This document shows, piece after piece, positions 5,876 to 8,328 of a DNA stretch of 8,328 nucleotides (the first letter of the stretch is position 1; the number at the start of each line of letters is the position of its first letter). Source of the stretch: Planctomycetota bacterium (GTDB lineage Bacteria > Planctomycetota > UBA1135 > UBA2386); the NCBI GenBank assembly GCA_003235605.1, contig QJVU01000237.1, positions 1 to 8,328 on the forward strand, read 5' to 3'. Both the position numbers and the translations under genes were made by a program. The notes below the pieces were generated by a model. That model saw only the letters and a program-made list of their open reading frames with translations. It was not told the DNA's origin and did no database searches.

Positions 5876-7294
5876 CTACCTCAGGAAGTCCAAGAGGCTG
5901 GTCTGCATGGCTCGCGCCCCGACCTGAAGCGCAGCCTGGAAGCTGAACTGTCTCTTGGTCAGCTCCATGATCGCGGTGGACAGATCAACGTCCTGCACCA
6001 TCGAAAGCGACTTCTCTCCAGTGACGCTTAGCGTGGTGACCCGATCTTCGAGCAGGTCCAGGGTCTGGGCTTTGTAGCCGCGCTCCTGAAGAACCGCCAG
6101 GATCTGGTCATGTGCCGTCTTCGCGTCGTCCAGGAGCGAGCGCACACGGTCGGCAACCACCGTGTCCGCAAGGTCGTCGCTGTTTTCCAATACGTCTCGC
6201 ACGGCGATCAAGGCCGTGAAGACATCGAAGGTGCCCTGGAAGGTCACGTCGTCGGTGCCTATGCGGTCCAGGTTGGTGACATCCACGTTGAGGAAGCTGC
6301 TGTCGTAGGCGTTCCGAACTGCCACGTTGCTGGTCGTGAAGTCCGTCGTGGTCGCTGAAGCGCCTCCGTCGATGCTGAGGTTGGCCTTGGCGGTGATCGT
6401 GCCACTGGCGGGCATGACGCTGCCTCCCACCGTCAGGAAGACCGTTCGCGGCGGGATGTCCCCGGTCTGGAAGGCCTGGTCGGTGGCCGGCACCGGCACC
6501 GGGGGACCACCGTTCAAGCTCAACTGACCGGCAGCGAAGCTGTAGCTCAGCTTGCCCACCGCCGTGCTGTTGACGGTGCTGGCGCTGGCCGAGATACCCG
6601 TCGGCAGCGTGGCCGCATCCAGCTGGTCGAATGTGACCTCGAGCTTGGCGAAGCCAATGCCCGTATCCGAAGCGCCGGAAGGGGACGCCCCCGTTGGGCC
6701 CTGTATGAGCGTGGGTCCGCGGTTCCTTTTCTGGAACACTTCGTCTCCCGGTGTTCGCAGTGCCATGCGGACCCCAGGTGCCACCTCGATCTGGTAGCGG
6801 CCCTTGTCGCCGTCGTAGACCACCCGGGTGCCGCCGGCATCCGTCACCAGGCGGAAGGGTGGAAGGTCGCTGCGCGTGCCGCCGAACAGATAGGCGTCAC
6901 CACTTCTCAGGTTGGCAGCGCTGACCATCTGCTCCAGCAACTGATTCACTTCGATGCTGAGCGTCTGCCGATCGCGGTTCGAGATCGTGCTGTTGGCAGC
7001 CTGCAGCATCAGTTCCTGCAGTCGTGCCATGGCGGCAGAAGCCTCCTCGAGGGTTGCCGAGGCGAGCTCGATCGTTTCGCGGGCCAGACCGACATTGTCC
7101 TTCAAATGGGCCAGCTCGCGCAGCTCGTTGTTCAGGGGCAGGATCCGCAGCATCCTGGCTGGATCGTCGGAAGGGCGGTTCACCAACCGTCCGGAGGCAA
7201 CCTGCTCCTGGAGGCGCAGCATGTCCAGGGTGCTCCTGCGTATGTCGTGCAGGGTGCGCGAGAACAACATGGCTTGGGTGATGCGAACGGTCAT
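5876..7294 (-). CDS. flgL: Flagellar hook-associated protein 3 (FlgL, HAP3), enlarged
   Basis: FlgL forms the second ring of the hook-filament junction, between FlgK and flagellin, and is exported unfolded by the flagellar type III apparatus. It has no cleaved signal peptide. The N-terminal D0/D1 helices show the flagellin-family pattern: VRITQAMLFSRTLHDIRRS (3-21), ASGRLVNRPSDDPARMLR (33-50, the conserved PSDDP turn), then long helices to about 135 ending in SGDAYLFGGTRSDLPPF. The C-terminal D1/D0 part (about 352-472) ends in TAIMELTKRQFSFQAALQVGARAMQTSLLDFLR (440-472). At 472 residues it is well above the roughly 300 of enteric FlgL. The extra length lies between about 190 and 350, a Gly/Ser/Thr-rich, probably beta-sheet surface domain. 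The ATG at 7294 has a GGAGG site seven bases upstream, 14 bp after flgK. Flagellin is excluded by the gene order and the C-terminus. Confidence 0.95.
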   Translation of the reverse strand: MTVRITQAMLFSRTLHDIRRSTLDMLRLQEQVASGRLVNRPSDDPARMLRILPLNNELRELAHLKDNVGLARETIELASATLEEASAAMARLQELMLQAANSTISNRDRQTLSIEVNQLLEQMVSAANLRSGDAYLFGGTRSDLPPFRLVTDAGGTRVVYDGDKGRYQIEVAPGVRMALRTPGDEVFQKRNRGPTLIQGPTGASPSGASDTGIGFAKLEVTFDQLDAATLPTGISASASTVNSTAVGKLSYSFAAGQLSLNGGPPVPVPATDQAFQTGDIPPRTVFLTVGGSVMPASGTITAKANLSIDGGASATTTDFTTSNVAVRNAYDSSFLNVDVTNLDRIGTDDVTFQGTFDVFTALIAVRDVLENSDDLADTVVADRVRSLLDDAKTAHDQILAVLQERGYKAQTLDLLEDRVTTLSVTGEKSLSMVQDVDLSTAIMELTKRQFSFQAALQVGARAMQTSLLDFLR

Positions 7295-7301
7295 TGGCCT
7301 G

Positions 7302-7306
7302 CCTCC
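7302..7306 (-). promoter_or_regulatory. flgL ribosome binding site
   Basis: A perfect GGAGG lies in the 14-bp gap between the flgK stop (7309-7311) and the flgL ATG, seven bases before the ATG. It fixes the flgL start. Confidence 0.75.
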
Positions 7307-7308
7307 GG

Positions 7309-8328
7309 CTATCTTCCGAGATTCACCAGTGTGGAGGTCATGTCGTTGATGACGTCGACGAGACGAGACGCGGCCTGGAACGCCTGTTGGTACTGCACGA
7401 GGTTGATCATCTCCTCGTCGAGGTTCACCCCGGAAACCGACTGTCGCTCCGCTTCGATTGCAGCCAGAAGTTGGTCCGCCGCCTCCAGGACCGTCTGAGC
7501 TCCGGCTGTCTCGAATCCGACATCGGCCACGATCCTGTTGTAGTAGTTCTCCAGGCTGTTCGAGTCGAGGTCACCAAGCGTGAGCTCCCGCAAGGCCAGC
7601 ATGCGCTCGAGGTTCCCAGGATCTCCGGAGGATGCGGAGAGGGCAGCCGCAAAGAGGCTTGGCGATGCCTCCAGGTCAGGGTTGACGGTCAGGTCGCCAG
7701 CGGTGCTGCCAAGGAAGAAGCTGTTCAGGCCCAGTGCCACGAGAACGTCGCTGGTGTCACTGTCGACGATCGTGTCCAGGGCGAAGACATCGCCGTCAGT
7801 TGCGGCGATGCTGCCCTGAGACATCCTGACCATCACACCGTGGGCCACCTCGAGCCCCTCGTCGGTCAGCAGATCCGTGCCAGGGCCTGCGTCGAGCGTC
7901 GCGATCCTCTTGCCGGCGCTGTCGAAGACGCCGATGGTCAGGCCCGCGGTGACGCCGATCTCGCCGTCACTGTCCGGCACGAACACCATCCTGCCATCAG
8001 ACTTGCCGGCGTATTGACCGAACACGAACACCTCCACTCCGTTGTCGGCTCCTGTCGTGGGACCGGTTGGAAGCGCCAGTTGCCCCAGTGGAGTGCCGGC
8101 TATGTTCGCGAGGCTCATGGTTGCACCGGGACCCGTGGCATTGGCCCGGATGACCAGGCGTCCGCCTACCGCCCTGGCTTCGCCTGCTGCACCGAGCTGG
8201 TTGTTGATCGCCGTCGCCACCTCCTCCGCCGTCGCCGCACCTGGGTTCTGGAAGTCCGCCGAAGTGAAGTTGATGCTGGTCGGCGTACCGTTGATGGTGA
8301 TTCCCAGGGTGGAGGGCACGGTGAGGTT
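7309..8328 (-). CDS. flgK: Flagellar hook-associated protein 1 (FlgK, HAP1), C-terminal part
   Basis: The reading frame stays open to the right edge of the window, so the 5' end with the N-terminal D0/D1 helices is missing; 339 codons plus the TAG stop are visible. FlgK is the first hook-filament junction protein, capping the hook and receiving FlgL. The family is shown by the middle segment DVLVALGLNSFFLGSTAGDLTVNPDL followed by LFAAALSASSGDPGN, and above all by the C-terminal D0/D1 helix VSGVNLDEEMINLVQYQQAFQAASRLVDVINDMTSTLVNLGR, which is diagnostic for FlgK. The first 45 or so visible residues (TLGITINGTPTSINF, then ATAEEVATAINNQLGAAG) resemble beta-rich inserts found in surface domains of hook and filament proteins. 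The gene lies 14 bp upstream of flgL in the common flgK-flgL order, so this is the start of the visible operon; its promoter is outside the window. Confidence 0.95.
   Translation of the reverse strand, partial: NLTVPSTLGITINGTPTSINFTSADFQNPGAATAEEVATAINNQLGAAGEARAVGGRLVIRANATGPGATMSLANIAGTPLGQLALPTGPTTGADNGVEVFVFGQYAGKSDGRMVFVPDSDGEIGVTAGLTIGVFDSAGKRIATLDAGPGTDLLTDEGLEVAHGVMVRMSQGSIAATDGDVFALDTIVDSDTSDVLVALGLNSFFLGSTAGDLTVNPDLEASPSLFAAALSASSGDPGNLERMLALRELTLGDLDSNSLENYYNRIVADVGFETAGAQTVLEAADQLLAAIEAERQSVSGVNLDEEMINLVQYQQAFQAASRLVDVINDMTSTLVNLGR

Overview
This is a GC-rich window with dense, short-spaced bacterial genes. The flagellar hook-junction genes and several Sec-type signal peptides point to a motile, probably Gram-negative bacterium. 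The pairing of a secreted von Willebrand A (VWA) protein carrying HEAT-like helices with a secreted thioredoxin-like protein is most familiar to me from Planctomycetota. That lineage guess is inference; Myxococcota or another deep-branching group would also fit. I saw no tRNA, rRNA, CRISPR array, insertion sequence, prophage gene or sign of recent transfer.

From left to right: (1) 1-775, minus strand: a partial gene for an exported thioredoxin-fold protein whose C-terminal part contains an Arg/Gly-rich linker and runs off the left edge. (2) 776-972: a short intergenic region. (3) 973-2732, minus strand: etfB followed by etfA, the two subunits of electron transfer flavoprotein, eight bases apart and probably one transcript. 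(4) 2733-2882: a divergent control region of about 150 bp. (5) 2883-4700, plus strand: a large secreted protein with HEAT-like helices and a VWA domain with an intact MIDAS metal site. (6) 4701-4722: a 22-bp convergent gap with no clear terminator. (7) 4723-8328, minus strand: a tightly packed cluster read right to left as flgK (partial), flgL, an 89-residue unknown protein, and a tandem GNAT-type acetyltransferase. Gaps are 14 bp, 11 bp and a 4-bp ATGA overlap, so these four are very likely one operon.

The functional themes are assembly of the flagellar hook-filament junction (FlgK and FlgL, with two uncharacterised cotranscribed partners), electron delivery from flavin dehydrogenases to the respiratory chain (EtfAB), and two envelope or periplasmic proteins of unknown role. 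The most promising unknowns are the small protein and the acetyltransferase coupled to flgKL, and the thioredoxin-fold protein whose usual active-site position has lost its cysteines. No clearly new multi-gene system is visible; the flagellar tail of the operon is the best candidate for undescribed biology.
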